From: Belliella calami
GTDB lineage: Bacteria > Bacteroidota > Bacteroidia > Cytophagales > Cyclobacteriaceae
Assembly: GCF_022549695.1 (NCBI RefSeq)
Contig: NZ_JAKZGS010000003.1
Coordinates: 186,001 to 250,000, forward strand
DNA: 64,000 nt
Direction: 5' to 3'
Under the pieces are notes generated by a model. That model did no database searches. It saw nothing but the letters and a program-made list of their open reading frames with translations, and was not told the DNA's origin. The stretch's first letter is position 1, and every line of letters starts with the position of its first letter. The position numbers were made by a program, and so were the translations under genes. This document shows, piece by piece, positions 8,738 through 17,875 of this stretch.

Positions 8738-8907
8738 TTATTATTGAGCTTTTTTAGAATTAAAAAAGATGTATTTATAGTTGAGAGGTGAAGTTTCAAA
8801 TATCTCATCATCTGAATTTATTTTTTGGATGGAGATAATGATAAACCACTGATAGATTACAGTCACCATCTATATCTTATTTCATTTTTTTCAGGGGTAA
8901 TTAGTTT

Positions 8908-8915
8908 TAATTTTG
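8908..8915 (+). promoter_or_regulatory. Candidate -7 element for the hydrolase/RND operon
   Basis: TAATTTTG fits TAnnTTTG and lies 43 bp before the ATG at 8959, in a 220-bp gap that otherwise holds nothing recognisable. Confidence 0.45.
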
Positions 8916-8958
8916 GATCGGGTAACTTTATTTGATTCTTTTCGGTTATACCAAGACT

Positions 8959-9786
8959 ATGGCGAAACAAGAAATGTTGTATTACAAAACCTATAAGCAC
9001 TCGAGTAGTGAGGAATGGGTTGTATTTATACATGGAGCTGGCGGTTCTTCATCCATCTGGTATAAGCAAATCCGTGAGTTCAAGGAGGATTTCAACTTGC
9101 TATTGATTGATCTGAGAGGGCATGGTCGATCAGCCAATTCAGTCAAAAATCTTTGGAATGAAAAATACACATTTCCCAATGTGACGAAAGACATCATTGA
9201 AGTTTTGGATCACTTGAAAATACCGCCTGCACATATCATGGGTGTTTCCCTTGGGACAATATTAGCAAGACAGTTAGCGGAAATGGAACCGCAGCGAGTG
9301 AAATCAATGGTAATGGCGGGAGCCATCACAAGATTAAACTTTACTTCCCAGATATTGGTGTTTTTGGGAAATGCGTTTAAGAGTGTGTTGCCCTACATGT
9401 GGCTTTATAGTCTTTTCGCATTTATCATAATGCCAAGAGGACATCACGCCGAATCCAGAAATCTTTTTATCAGGGAGGCAAAAAGATTATGTCAAAAGGA
9501 ATTTATCCGTTGGTTTAAGCTTACCAAAGACATCAATCCATTACTGAGGTATTTCAAAGAAAAAGATCTTTCCATTCCCACTTTGTACATCATGGGAGAG
9601 GAAGATGTGATGTTTTTGGAATCAGTCAAGAATATAGTGAAATCACATAAACAATCATTTCTCAAAGTGATAGATGCCTGCGGACATGTTGTGAATGTAG
9701 AACAACCCGAAATCTTTAATAAACTATCTTTAGAATGGCTCAAAAGCCAAAATAATCCACTTCAAATTTCCTTGGAGCAATCGTAA
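8959..9786 (+). CDS. Alpha/beta hydrolase, first gene of an RND efflux operon
   Basis: 275 aa from the ATG at 8959 (an in-frame TTG at 8932 is less likely). The oxyanion motif is HGAGGSS, the nucleophile elbow is GVSLG, the acid is in MGEEDVMF and the catalytic His is in ACGHVVNVEQPE, so the Ser-Asp-His triad is complete. The fold is that of small esterases or lactonases; the substrate is unknown. Its TAA stop overlaps the ATG of the periplasmic adaptor by one base, showing translational coupling with the pump. The hydrolase may act on a compound the pump exports, or may share only regulation. Confidence 0.85.
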   Translation: MAKQEMLYYKTYKHSSSEEWVVFIHGAGGSSSIWYKQIREFKEDFNLLLIDLRGHGRSANSVKNLWNEKYTFPNVTKDIIEVLDHLKIPPAHIMGVSLGTILARQLAEMEPQRVKSMVMAGAITRLNFTSQILVFLGNAFKSVLPYMWLYSLFAFIIMPRGHHAESRNLFIREAKRLCQKEFIRWFKLTKDINPLLRYFKEKDLSIPTLYIMGEEDVMFLESVKNIVKSHKQSFLKVIDACGHVVNVEQPEIFNKLSLEWLKSQNNPLQISLEQS

Positions 9787-10868
9787 TGAAAAAGCAAACC
9801 AAAACAATTTTAATCGTAGCCATAGTAGTAGTGGTTGCAATCATTTTTATTTACCCAAGACTTGACTTATTTGTTTCAAAAGATGCTGAAAATCAAAGCA
9901 CTTCAGGAACTCAAGCTCAATCGAACGAAATACCGGTTAATGTCATAGAAGTCAAGTCAGAAAGATTGGAAAACAACCTGAATATCACGGGTACTGTAAT
10001 TCCAAATGAGGAAGTTAGCCTAAGATCTGAGATCTCTGGTTTGGTAGAACGAATTACCTTCAAAGAAGGTGAATTTGTCAAAAAGGGAACACCACTTCTC
10101 TATCTCAATGATGATGAACTGGAAGCACAATATCAGAGATTGGATTATACCAAAAAACTCTATGAAAGCCAAGAGAATCGTCAAAAGCAACTTTTGGAGC
10201 GAGAGGCTATCAGTCAGGAAGAATATGATATTTCACTTAACCAATTCAATACAAATCTTTCTGATTTGAAATTGGTCGAAGCGCAGTTGAGTAAGACTGT
10301 CATCAGAGCTCCTTTTGATGGCGTTGTGGGTTTGAGACAGATTTCAGAAGGTTCTGTGATCGGAACTGGAGATGTTATCGCCAATGTGGTGAATATTGAT
10401 CCTATCAAAATCGAATTTTCTATACCGGAAAGGTATGCGAATGCTGTGGAAATCGGATCGAAGATTTCTTTCTCCAATGATGGTGGAGGTGAAAATGGAG
10501 AAGGTACTGTATATGCATTCGAACCTACAATTGACGCTGCTACAAGAACACTAAAGCTTAGGGCATCAAGTCCAAACAAACAAAGGCGATTTTTGCCGGG
10601 AATGTTTATAAGGATTAAATATACTTTGGGAGTGGAAGATAATGCATTGATGGTTCCGTCAGAATCTGTAATACCGGAACTTAGTGGATATAAATTGTTT
10701 GTCGTTAATGATCAAAATCAAGCAGAGGAGAGAGTAGTCAGAATTGGGACAAGGACAGAAAAAGACGTCCAGATTTTAGAGGGACTAGAAGTTGGAGATT
10801 TGGTTTTGACTACTGGGATTTTACAAGTAAGGGTAGGGTCACCTTTGAAACCCACCAAAACTAATTAA
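9786..10868 (+). CDS. RND efflux periplasmic adaptor (membrane fusion protein)
   Basis: 360 aa. An N-terminal membrane anchor (about residues 7-24) is followed by a barrel-sandwich lipoyl-like domain (GTVIPNEEVSLRSEISG and ISEGSVIGTGDVIANV), a short alpha-helical hairpin (about 120-165), a beta-barrel and a membrane-proximal domain. This is the HlyD/AcrA family, which bridges the inner-membrane RND pump and a TolC channel. The short hairpin resembles MexH/MdtE-type adaptors. It lies in an operon with an RND permease 2 bp downstream and an outer-membrane channel. Confidence 0.93.
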   Translation: MKKQTKTILIVAIVVVVAIIFIYPRLDLFVSKDAENQSTSGTQAQSNEIPVNVIEVKSERLENNLNITGTVIPNEEVSLRSEISGLVERITFKEGEFVKKGTPLLYLNDDELEAQYQRLDYTKKLYESQENRQKQLLEREAISQEEYDISLNQFNTNLSDLKLVEAQLSKTVIRAPFDGVVGLRQISEGSVIGTGDVIANVVNIDPIKIEFSIPERYANAVEIGSKISFSNDGGGENGEGTVYAFEPTIDAATRTLKLRASSPNKQRRFLPGMFIRIKYTLGVEDNALMVPSESVIPELSGYKLFVVNDQNQAEERVVRIGTRTEKDVQILEGLEVGDLVLTTGILQVRVGSPLKPTKTN

Positions 10869-10870
10869 GC

Positions 10871-13800
10871 ATGGCGAGTTTATCAACCATAAGTATCAGA
10901 AGGCCAGTTTTGGCTATAGTGATGTCCCTCACAATTACCTTGTTTGGGATTATTGGCATCAGCTTTTTGGGCGTAAGGGAATTTCCTAGTGTGGATCCAC
11001 CGATCATCAATGTGAGGACAACTTATGTAGGTGCAAATGCGGATGTTATCGAAGCCCAAATCACAGAACCCTTGGAAGAGGCCATCAATGGGATCGCAGG
11101 TATCAAATCATTGACATCAACAAGTAATGACGGTACAAGTAATATCACTGTAGAATTCGATGTGGGAGCTGATTTGGAAGCTGCAGCAAATGATGTAAGG
11201 GACAAAGTATCTGGTGCACAAAGGAATTTGCCACCAGACACAGATCCTCCAGTAGTGTCTAAAGCAGATTCAGATTCTCAGCCAATTGTGTTTTTGAATG
11301 TGCAAAGCAATAAGCGAACACTTTTGGAACTTTCAGAATTGGCTAATAATATTTTCAAAGAAAGACTCCAAACCATCCCTGGTGTCAGTACCGTTCAGAT
11401 TTGGGGCGAAAAGGAATATGCTATTCGACTTAGGATGGATCCTTTGAGAATGGCTTCTTACGGTGTCACTCCTTTGGATGTATTGAATAAAGTGCAAAGT
11501 GAAAATGTAGAGTTGCCTTCAGGAAGAATAGAAGGGTCGACTATAGAGCTTTCCGTTAGGACAAAAAGCAGATTGAGCTCTCCTCAAGAATTCAATAATC
11601 TGATCATCAAAGAAGATCAAAATAACATAGTCAAATTCCAAGATATAGGAAAAGCTGAGCTTGCAGCTCTCAATGAAAGGACGGTATTGAAGCGAGATGG
11701 GATTCCTATGGTGGGGGTGGTCCTAGTGCCTTTGCCTGGATCCAATAATATTGAAATCGTAGATGAATTTTACAAAAGGTTGGAATCTATCAAAAAAGAC
11801 CTTCCTGAAGATATTTTGTTGGATATTGGTTTTGATTCGACCAGCTTTATTCGATCTTCTATTGCGGAGGTGCAAGAGACGATCATTCTTGCATTTTTTC
11901 TAGTAGTTTTGATTATTTTCTTGTTTTTAAGAGACTGGAGAACAACATTTATACCTGTTTTGACCATTCCGATTTCATTGATAGGAGTGTTTTTTGTAAT
12001 GTATTTGGCAGATTTTTCTATCAATGTCCTGACATTGCTTGGGATAGTACTTTCTATCGGATTGGTGGTAGATGACGCTATTGTAGTATTGGAAAATATC
12101 TATTCTAGGATTGAAAAGGGAGAAAACCCTGAGACGGCAGCAGAAAAAGGAGCCGAAGAGATATTCTTTGCAGTTATCGCAACTACAGTAGCCTTGGCAG
12201 CCGTGTTTCTTCCTGTGATTTTCCTGACAGGCACGACAGGTAGGTTGTTTAGAGAGTTTGGTGTTGTCGTAGCGGGGGCAGTTATTATATCTTCCTTTGT
12301 TGCACTGACTATGACTCCTATGTTGAGTTCAAAATTGCTGAAAAAGAGGGAAAAGCAAAATTGGTTTTATAACAAAACTGAACCGATATTCCTTTGGATG
12401 AACGACAAGTATAGTTCGTCTTTGGAGTCATTCATGAAAATCAGATGGATAGCTTTTTTGGCGATAATTTTGGTGGCTTTTGGGATTTATCAGCTTTTCC
12501 AAATCATCCCAACAGAACTTTCGCCGATAGAAGATAGGGGTGAGATGAGAGTCAATCTTACTGGACCAGAAGGTGCGACATTTGAGTTTATGGATAGGGT
12601 ATTGGATGACATGACCCAAGAATTCATGACTGAAATACCAGAGAAAGAGAGGGTTGGTATGATCACAGTTACTTCTCCAGGATTTGGAACATCAAGTACC
12701 AATTCTGGGTTCTTAAGGCTGATCTTGACTGATGCAGCAGACCGGGATAGGACACAGCAGGAGATTTATGATGAAGTATCGCAGAGATTGACAAAGTTCA
12801 CGTCTGTAAGGGCATTTGCTACACAAGCACCATCTATTGGAGATAGAAGAGCAGGTCTACCTGTACAATATGTTTTGCAAGCACCTACTTTGGACAAACT
12901 GAAAGAAGTCATTCCAAAATTTATGGAACAGGCAAATCAAAGTTCTATTTTCAGCTTTGCAGACATCAACTTGAAATTTACCAAACCAGAAATAGAAGTA
13001 GAAATCGATCGTGAAAAAGCAAGAAATGTAGGTGTATCCGTTCAAGAAATTGCAAGGACCTTACAACTTTCTTATTCTGGTCAGCGGTTTGCCTATTTTA
13101 TCATGAATGGAAAACAATATCAAGTTGTCGGAGAAATGCAGATTGAGGATAGAAACGAACCGATTAATCTAAGGACACTCTATGTAAGAGCTGAAAATGG
13201 AAGTTTGGTACAAATGGATAACCTTGTGACAATTAGGGAAAACAGTACACCACCACAACTTTACAGATTCAACAGGTTCGTGAGTGCGACTGTTTCAGCA
13301 AATCTAGCACCTGGATATACAATTGGATCAGGATTGGAAGAAATGGATAGGATTGCAGCTGAAGTTTTAGATGAATCATTCAGTACTGATGTGGCTGGAC
13401 TATCTAAAGAGTATAGAGAAAGCTCAAACAGTTTGATCTTTGCATTTATCTTTGCATTGGTTTTGATTTACTTAGTCCTTTCAGCTCAGTTTGAAAGTTT
13501 CTTGGATCCATTGACGATTATGTTTACTGTGCCTTTGGCATTGTTTGGAGCATTGTTTTCTTTATGGATATTTGATTTTACATTGAATATTTTCAGTCAG
13601 ATAGGTATTATAATGCTTATAGGTTTGGTGACGAAAAACGGTATCTTGATCGTAGAGTTTGCCAACCAAAGAAAGGCACAGGGATTATCTGTTGATGAAG
13701 CGATTATTGATGCGGCAAGTGCGAGGTTTAGACCTATTTTGATGACAAGTTTATCCACTATTCTCGGCATTCTTCCTATTGCATTGGCATTGGGGGCAGG

Positions 13801-13936
13801 ATCTGAGGGGAGGGTTCCCATGGGAGTAGCGGTGATTGGAGGATTGGCTTTCTCTACAGTTCTTACATTATTTATTATTCCGGCAATTTATACATTCCTT
13901 ACATCCAAAAAAGGAAGATTAGCAAGAGTACAATGA
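10871..13936 (+). CDS. RND multidrug efflux permease (AcrB/HAE1 family)
   Basis: 1021 aa, typical length. Twelve transmembrane segments: TM1 near residues 11-31, TM2-6 around 335-490, TM7 near 525, TM8-12 around 850-1010. Two large periplasmic porter loops lie between them. The proton-relay residues are present: the Asp pair in GLVVDDAIVV (about 401-402) and the Lys in GLVTKNGILIVEF (about 922). It exports hydrophobic compounds driven by proton influx; the specificity cannot be read. The ATG of the TolC gene overlaps its stop (ATGA). Confidence 0.95.
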   Translation: MASLSTISIRRPVLAIVMSLTITLFGIIGISFLGVREFPSVDPPIINVRTTYVGANADVIEAQITEPLEEAINGIAGIKSLTSTSNDGTSNITVEFDVGADLEAAANDVRDKVSGAQRNLPPDTDPPVVSKADSDSQPIVFLNVQSNKRTLLELSELANNIFKERLQTIPGVSTVQIWGEKEYAIRLRMDPLRMASYGVTPLDVLNKVQSENVELPSGRIEGSTIELSVRTKSRLSSPQEFNNLIIKEDQNNIVKFQDIGKAELAALNERTVLKRDGIPMVGVVLVPLPGSNNIEIVDEFYKRLESIKKDLPEDILLDIGFDSTSFIRSSIAEVQETIILAFFLVVLIIFLFLRDWRTTFIPVLTIPISLIGVFFVMYLADFSINVLTLLGIVLSIGLVVDDAIVVLENIYSRIEKGENPETAAEKGAEEIFFAVIATTVALAAVFLPVIFLTGTTGRLFREFGVVVAGAVIISSFVALTMTPMLSSKLLKKREKQNWFYNKTEPIFLWMNDKYSSSLESFMKIRWIAFLAIILVAFGIYQLFQIIPTELSPIEDRGEMRVNLTGPEGATFEFMDRVLDDMTQEFMTEIPEKERVGMITVTSPGFGTSSTNSGFLRLILTDAADRDRTQQEIYDEVSQRLTKFTSVRAFATQAPSIGDRRAGLPVQYVLQAPTLDKLKEVIPKFMEQANQSSIFSFADINLKFTKPEIEVEIDREKARNVGVSVQEIARTLQLSYSGQRFAYFIMNGKQYQVVGEMQIEDRNEPINLRTLYVRAENGSLVQMDNLVTIRENSTPPQLYRFNRFVSATVSANLAPGYTIGSGLEEMDRIAAEVLDESFSTDVAGLSKEYRESSNSLIFAFIFALVLIYLVLSAQFESFLDPLTIMFTVPLALFGALFSLWIFDFTLNIFSQIGIIMLIGLVTKNGILIVEFANQRKAQGLSVDEAIIDAASARFRPILMTSLSTILGILPIALALGAGSEGRVPMGVAVIGGLAFSTVLTLFIIPAIYTFLTSKKGRLARVQ

Positions 13937-15276
13937 AAAAATATCTTTTAACAATGTTCTTTTTATCTCAATTTTCTTTATTCACGATTGCTCAGGAGAG
14001 TGAGATGCTGAATTTGGAAAAGGCCATTATGATAGGTCTCGAGAAAAATTATGATGTGAAAATAGCTGTCAATAATGTGCAGTTGGCAAATTATGACAAA
14101 GAAATCGGTTTTGGAACTTCATATTTGCCTGTCGTTGATGCGAATTATACGCAAAGTTACAGCAAGGAAGATGTAGAGCAATTATTCCAAACATCCTCTG
14201 CGCCAAATGAGATTCTTGGGGCCACATCTGATACCGAAAACTTTACCGTTTCTGCCATCTATGGATTCAATCCCGAGGTGGTCGTGACGATGAGAAGGTT
14301 GGGGAAATTGGCGGAGATCAGCGAGCTGGACGCAAAGATTGCCGTCGAGAATTTGGTTGCGGCAGTTTCATCTTCTTACTACAGATTGGTATTGGAGCTT
14401 CAGAGGCAGAAGGTTTTGGAAAAGACATTGGAGTTCTCCAAATCAAGACTTGAAATAGCAGAAGCAAGGTATGAACTTGGAGGGGCAGGGAAAAGGGATT
14501 TCCTAACCGCACAGGTAGATTACAATACAGATTTGTCTCTGACAGTGAATCAAGAACAAATCATCAGGACAGCACAGATCAACTTGAATGAATTGTTGGC
14601 TTTATCTCCTTCTGATCAATTTACCGTCAAGGACACAATCCTCATCTCCGATAATTTAAGATTGGAGGATTTGATGGAAAACGCATATTTGAACAACAAG
14701 CAATTTCTGGTAGCACAGAGACAGGAAAATGTTGCGTTCTTGCAGATCAGGGAATTACAGGCACAAAGACTCCCGTCAATCAATCTGAATGGAGCTTATG
14801 TAAACAATACACTTAATGCCCAGGCTGGTTTTCTTCTTTTTAACCAAAGACAGGGGTATAACTATGGAGCTGGTGTAACTTTGAATTTATTCAGTGGCTT
14901 TACTTTGAACAAGCGAATTCAAGCTGCAAAAGTACAACGATACAACTCTGAACTTGCCCTTCAGCAATATGAAATTCAAATGCAATCAGATCTGCATCGG
15001 GCATTTACATCATATGAAAACAATAAGAGGTTGTTGGAAATCGAAAGGAAAAATTATGAAGTAGCTGTAGAAAATACAGATATTGCCTTGGAAAGATTTA
15101 GGCTTGGAATAGCTAATTACCTTGAGTTTAGGGACGCCCAAGTCAATTTGCTGACAGCGGAAGACAGGTTGATTTCTGCACTTTTTAATATCAAAGAAAT
15201 GGAGATAGAGTTATTGAGACTTTCCGGTAAAATCTATTTTCAAAACAGTGAGGAAAGACTGGAGCTAATGGATTAA
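13933..15276 (+). CDS. TolC-family outer membrane efflux channel
   Basis: 447 aa with a signal peptide (about residues 1-20, ending FTIAQ). Two OEP repeats form the long helical barrel; coiled-coil-rich regions at about 130-200 and 340-420 flank a central beta segment with NLNGAYVNNT and LNLFSGF. It completes the tripartite pump with the adaptor and permease upstream. Its start overlaps the permease stop by 4 bp. A strong terminator follows 31 bp after the stop. Confidence 0.93.
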   Translation: MKKYLLTMFFLSQFSLFTIAQESEMLNLEKAIMIGLEKNYDVKIAVNNVQLANYDKEIGFGTSYLPVVDANYTQSYSKEDVEQLFQTSSAPNEILGATSDTENFTVSAIYGFNPEVVVTMRRLGKLAEISELDAKIAVENLVAAVSSSYYRLVLELQRQKVLEKTLEFSKSRLEIAEARYELGGAGKRDFLTAQVDYNTDLSLTVNQEQIIRTAQINLNELLALSPSDQFTVKDTILISDNLRLEDLMENAYLNNKQFLVAQRQENVAFLQIRELQAQRLPSINLNGAYVNNTLNAQAGFLLFNQRQGYNYGAGVTLNLFSGFTLNKRIQAAKVQRYNSELALQQYEIQMQSDLHRAFTSYENNKRLLEIERKNYEVAVENTDIALERFRLGIANYLEFRDAQVNLLTAEDRLISALFNIKEMEIELLRLSGKIYFQNSEERLELMD

Positions 15277-15307
15277 CAACATTTCGAAATTTTATTTATT
15301 CCTTTTC

Positions 15308-15352
15308 AAAAATAAAGTCTCTCTACTTGGTGTAAAGAGACTTTATTTTTGT
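15308..15352 (+). terminator. Intrinsic terminator of the RND operon
   Basis: A perfect 15-bp stem (15308-15322 with 15336-15350) has a 13-nt loop, and the descending arm ends in TTTATTTTTG. Confidence 0.85.
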
Positions 15353-15459
15353 TTCAGGATGCGCTGTTCTTAGAGATATATTTTTGGTATATTATTTGTT
15401 AAATGTGGTGGTTGATACCATTTTAGCAAATTGTATCTGAGAATATTGAAATATAGTTT

Positions 15460-16857
15460 ATGCGAAGAATAATCACCCCTTTTCTTTTCGTCTTGCTTCT
15501 CCTGACTTTTGGGGTTCAATGTACTTTTTTCGAAAAAGAAAAGAAAAACAATGTTTGGGAAGATCCTGTAGCCCTAGATATAGATGATATAGTAAAAAGA
15601 GGCTATATCAGGGCTGTTGTGGACAACTCCTCCACGAGCTATTATATCTACCGAGGAAGAAGAATGGGTTATGAATTCGAACTCCTACGAAATCTCGCCA
15701 GTAGCTTAGGCGTCCGCTTGCACCTGATAGTCAAATCTGATATTGAAGATGCTTTTCTTCTACTCAATAGAGGGAAAGCAGACATTGTAGCAATGAATTT
15801 GGAAATCTCTGCTGATAGGAAGAATTATGTAAGTTTCTCTGACCCAATCGGTGAAGTGAGTACTGTGTTGGTGCAAAGAAAATCTGGGAAAATGATTTCT
15901 TCAATAGATCAATTGAAAGATCAATTGATTCATATTCCACAAGGAGCTATTTACAAATCTCAGATTTGCAATTTAAGTCAAGACAGTACTTTTTCGGTTG
16001 GAATCATGGAAGTCAGGGAAGGAAGGGAACAGTTGATTTCTAAAGTACTAGAAAAAAAGATTGACTTTACCGTTGCTGATAGGGATTTAGCATTGGTGAA
16101 TGCAACATACAATAATGAGCTTGATGTTAGTTTGGAAATTAGTGAGTTATCACCAGTAGCTTGGGCTGTGAGGCCAAATGCCCCAAGTCTTGAAAAGGTT
16201 ATTAATTCTTGGATAGGGAAAAGAAAGAAATCGGGATATTTAGCCACGCTATATTCCAAGTATTTTTTGAATTCGAAAAACAGTTATTATAGATCGAACA
16301 GTGCGTTTTCTTCTTTGGGGGGGAATAAAATTTCCGCCTATGATGATATTATAAAAACTGCAGCTGAAAATCTCGGTTGGGATTGGAGATTGCTTGCTTC
16401 ACTAGTTTACAAAGAGTCTGGGTTTAATCCAGAAGCAACATCTTATGCCGGGGCGACAGGTTTGCTACAGCTAATGCCAGTAACATTGGAAAGATTCGGT
16501 GTGGATAATCCAAATGATCCTTATCAGAGCTTGATGGGAGGTGTGAATTTCTTGAAGTATTTGGATAAATTCTGGAGGGAAAGAATACCCGAATCCAATG
16601 AAAGAATAAAATTCATCCTCGCTTCTTACAACATCGGTCATGGCCATGTAGAAGATGCTTGGAAGCTCACGATGAAATATGGGAAGAACCCACAATATTG
16701 GGAGCATGTATCACATTTCCTCAAATTAAAAACAGACCCCGAATATTATCGTGATCCGATTGTCAGGAGTGGTTATGCCAAAGGTCACATTGCTGTCAAT
16801 TATGTAGATGATATTTTGATTTTGTATAACTCGTATAGGGTTTTGGTTGAACCGTAG
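15460..16857 (+). CDS. mltF: Membrane-bound lytic murein transglycosylase F-like lipoprotein
   Basis: 465 aa. The lipobox FGVQC gives a lipidated Cys21. An N-terminal family-3 solute-binding domain (about 40-270) is followed by a C-terminal SLT transglycosylase domain (about 300-450), with the catalytic Glu319 in YKESGFNP and the motifs GLLQLMP and ASYNIGHG. MltF cleaves peptidoglycan glycan strands to 1,6-anhydromuropeptides; the solute-binding part regulates activity by sensing muropeptides. The gene stands alone between the RND operon and the convergent ohr operon. Confidence 0.92.
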   Translation: MRRIITPFLFVLLLLTFGVQCTFFEKEKKNNVWEDPVALDIDDIVKRGYIRAVVDNSSTSYYIYRGRRMGYEFELLRNLASSLGVRLHLIVKSDIEDAFLLLNRGKADIVAMNLEISADRKNYVSFSDPIGEVSTVLVQRKSGKMISSIDQLKDQLIHIPQGAIYKSQICNLSQDSTFSVGIMEVREGREQLISKVLEKKIDFTVADRDLALVNATYNNELDVSLEISELSPVAWAVRPNAPSLEKVINSWIGKRKKSGYLATLYSKYFLNSKNSYYRSNSAFSSLGGNKISAYDDIIKTAAENLGWDWRLLASLVYKESGFNPEATSYAGATGLLQLMPVTLERFGVDNPNDPYQSLMGGVNFLKYLDKFWRERIPESNERIKFILASYNIGHGHVEDAWKLTMKYGKNPQYWEHVSHFLKLKTDPEYYRDPIVRSGYAKGHIAVNYVDDILILYNSYRVLVEP

Positions 16858-16891
16858 CCTATTTTTAATTTGTAAAGAGCAAGATCATTCA

Positions 16892-16933
16892 TAAAAATAA
16901 AAAGAGCCACCTTTTTGGTGGCTCTCTTTATTT
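16892..16933. terminator. Bidirectional terminator between mltF and ohr
   Basis: The GAGCCACC/GGTGGCTC stem with a TTTTT loop is flanked by A-rich and T-rich arms, so it can stop transcription from both convergent genes. Confidence 0.85.
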
Positions 16934-17356
16934 TTATTCTACTGCTTTCACATTCACTTCAATATTCCCTCTAGTTGCTTTAGAATATGGGCAAACTTCA
17001 TGGGCAGCTTCTACCAACTTCTGGGCTTCTTCCAAAGATCCAGCTTGTGGTATTTTGCAGATGATATCTACTGCTAAGCCAAATCCACCAGCTTCAGTTT
17101 TGCCAAGATGTGCTTTGACCGTGATCTCGGCATCATCCAATTTCACACCTTTGGCTACAGCACCCAATGCACCACCAAAGCAAGCTGCGTAGCCTGCCGC
17201 AAATAACTGTTCAGGATTGGTTTTTCCACCAGTTCCTCCAATTTCTTTTGGCATTGCCACATCAAAGTCCAATTGGCCATCATCTGTTTTTACGTGACCT
17301 TTTCTGCCACCGGTATTGATGGCTGTAGCTGTGTAATCAATTTTGATCTTTTCCAT
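16934..17356 (-). CDS. ohr: Organic hydroperoxide resistance protein
   Basis: 140 aa, full length for Ohr. The reactive cysteine is Cys59 (AACFGGAL), the resolving cysteine Cys122 (EVCPYSKATRG), and Arg18 is in TGGRKG. Ohr reduces organic hydroperoxides, including lipid peroxides, using lipoyl-protein or thiol donors. It lies 4 bp after the MarR-type gene, matching the well-known ohrR-ohr arrangement, so expression should rise on organic peroxide stress. Confidence 0.95.
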   Translation of the reverse strand: MEKIKIDYTATAINTGGRKGHVKTDDGQLDFDVAMPKEIGGTGGKTNPEQLFAAGYAACFGGALGAVAKGVKLDDAEITVKAHLGKTEAGGFGLAVDIICKIPQAGSLEEAQKLVEAAHEVCPYSKATRGNIEVNVKAVE

Positions 17357-17360
17357 TTTT

Positions 17361-17804
17361 TTAAGGTTGGTTTAAAGTTTCTACTAATTTGTTTACTTCA
17401 GATTTAAAATTTACTAACGACTTTTGATCCCAACTGTTTAAGCATTCCATTATTTTTGAAGGGATTTTTTCTGCTTTGGATTTCATGGATTTACCTTGAA
17501 AAGTTAGCTGGATTTCAACTTTTCTCTCGTCTTCTTCGCTTCTCACTCTTTTGATTAGGTTGTGACTTTCTAATCTTTTTAATAAGGGTGTAAGTGTACC
17601 TGAGTCCAAAAACAGCTTTTTGCCTATTTCATTCACTGCTAAGCCATCTTTTTCCCATAGAATCATCATTACAAGATACTGAGGGTAGGTGATACCCAAT
17701 TCTTCCAAAGGCTCTCGGTATGCCTGTATGATCATTCTCGATGCTGCATAGAGAGGAAAGCATATTTGGTTTTCCAACAACAATAAATCTGAATCTTTAG
17801 CCAT
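17361..17804 (-). CDS. ohrR: MarR-family organic peroxide sensor repressor
   Basis: 147 aa winged-helix protein. The N-terminal NQICFPLYAASR places a lone redox Cys at position 15, as in Bacillus subtilis OhrR. The recognition helix region SGTLTPLLKRLESHNLIKR matches OhrR. Oxidation of the Cys by organic peroxide releases DNA and derepresses ohr. No second peroxide-reactive cysteine is seen in the C-terminal part, so it looks like the one-Cys type. A candidate operator lies just upstream. Confidence 0.93.
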   Translation of the reverse strand: MAKDSDLLLLENQICFPLYAASRMIIQAYREPLEELGITYPQYLVMMILWEKDGLAVNEIGKKLFLDSGTLTPLLKRLESHNLIKRVRSEEDERKVEIQLTFQGKSMKSKAEKIPSKIMECLNSWDQKSLVNFKSEVNKLVETLNQP

Positions 17805-17810
17805 TTTTTT

Positions 17811-17840
17811 AAATTGTAAACAATTAAATTTAATGCAATT
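17811..17840 (-). promoter_or_regulatory. Candidate OhrR operator
   Basis: AATTGTAAACAATT (17812-17825) is an inverted repeat followed by AAATTTAATGCAATT. This resembles the AATT-rich palindrome bound by B. subtilis OhrR. It starts 7 bp before the ohrR start codon, so binding would give autorepression. Confidence 0.6.
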
Positions 17841-17875
17841 TTATTAGAATAAAAAACAGTGACCCATTTTTTTGT

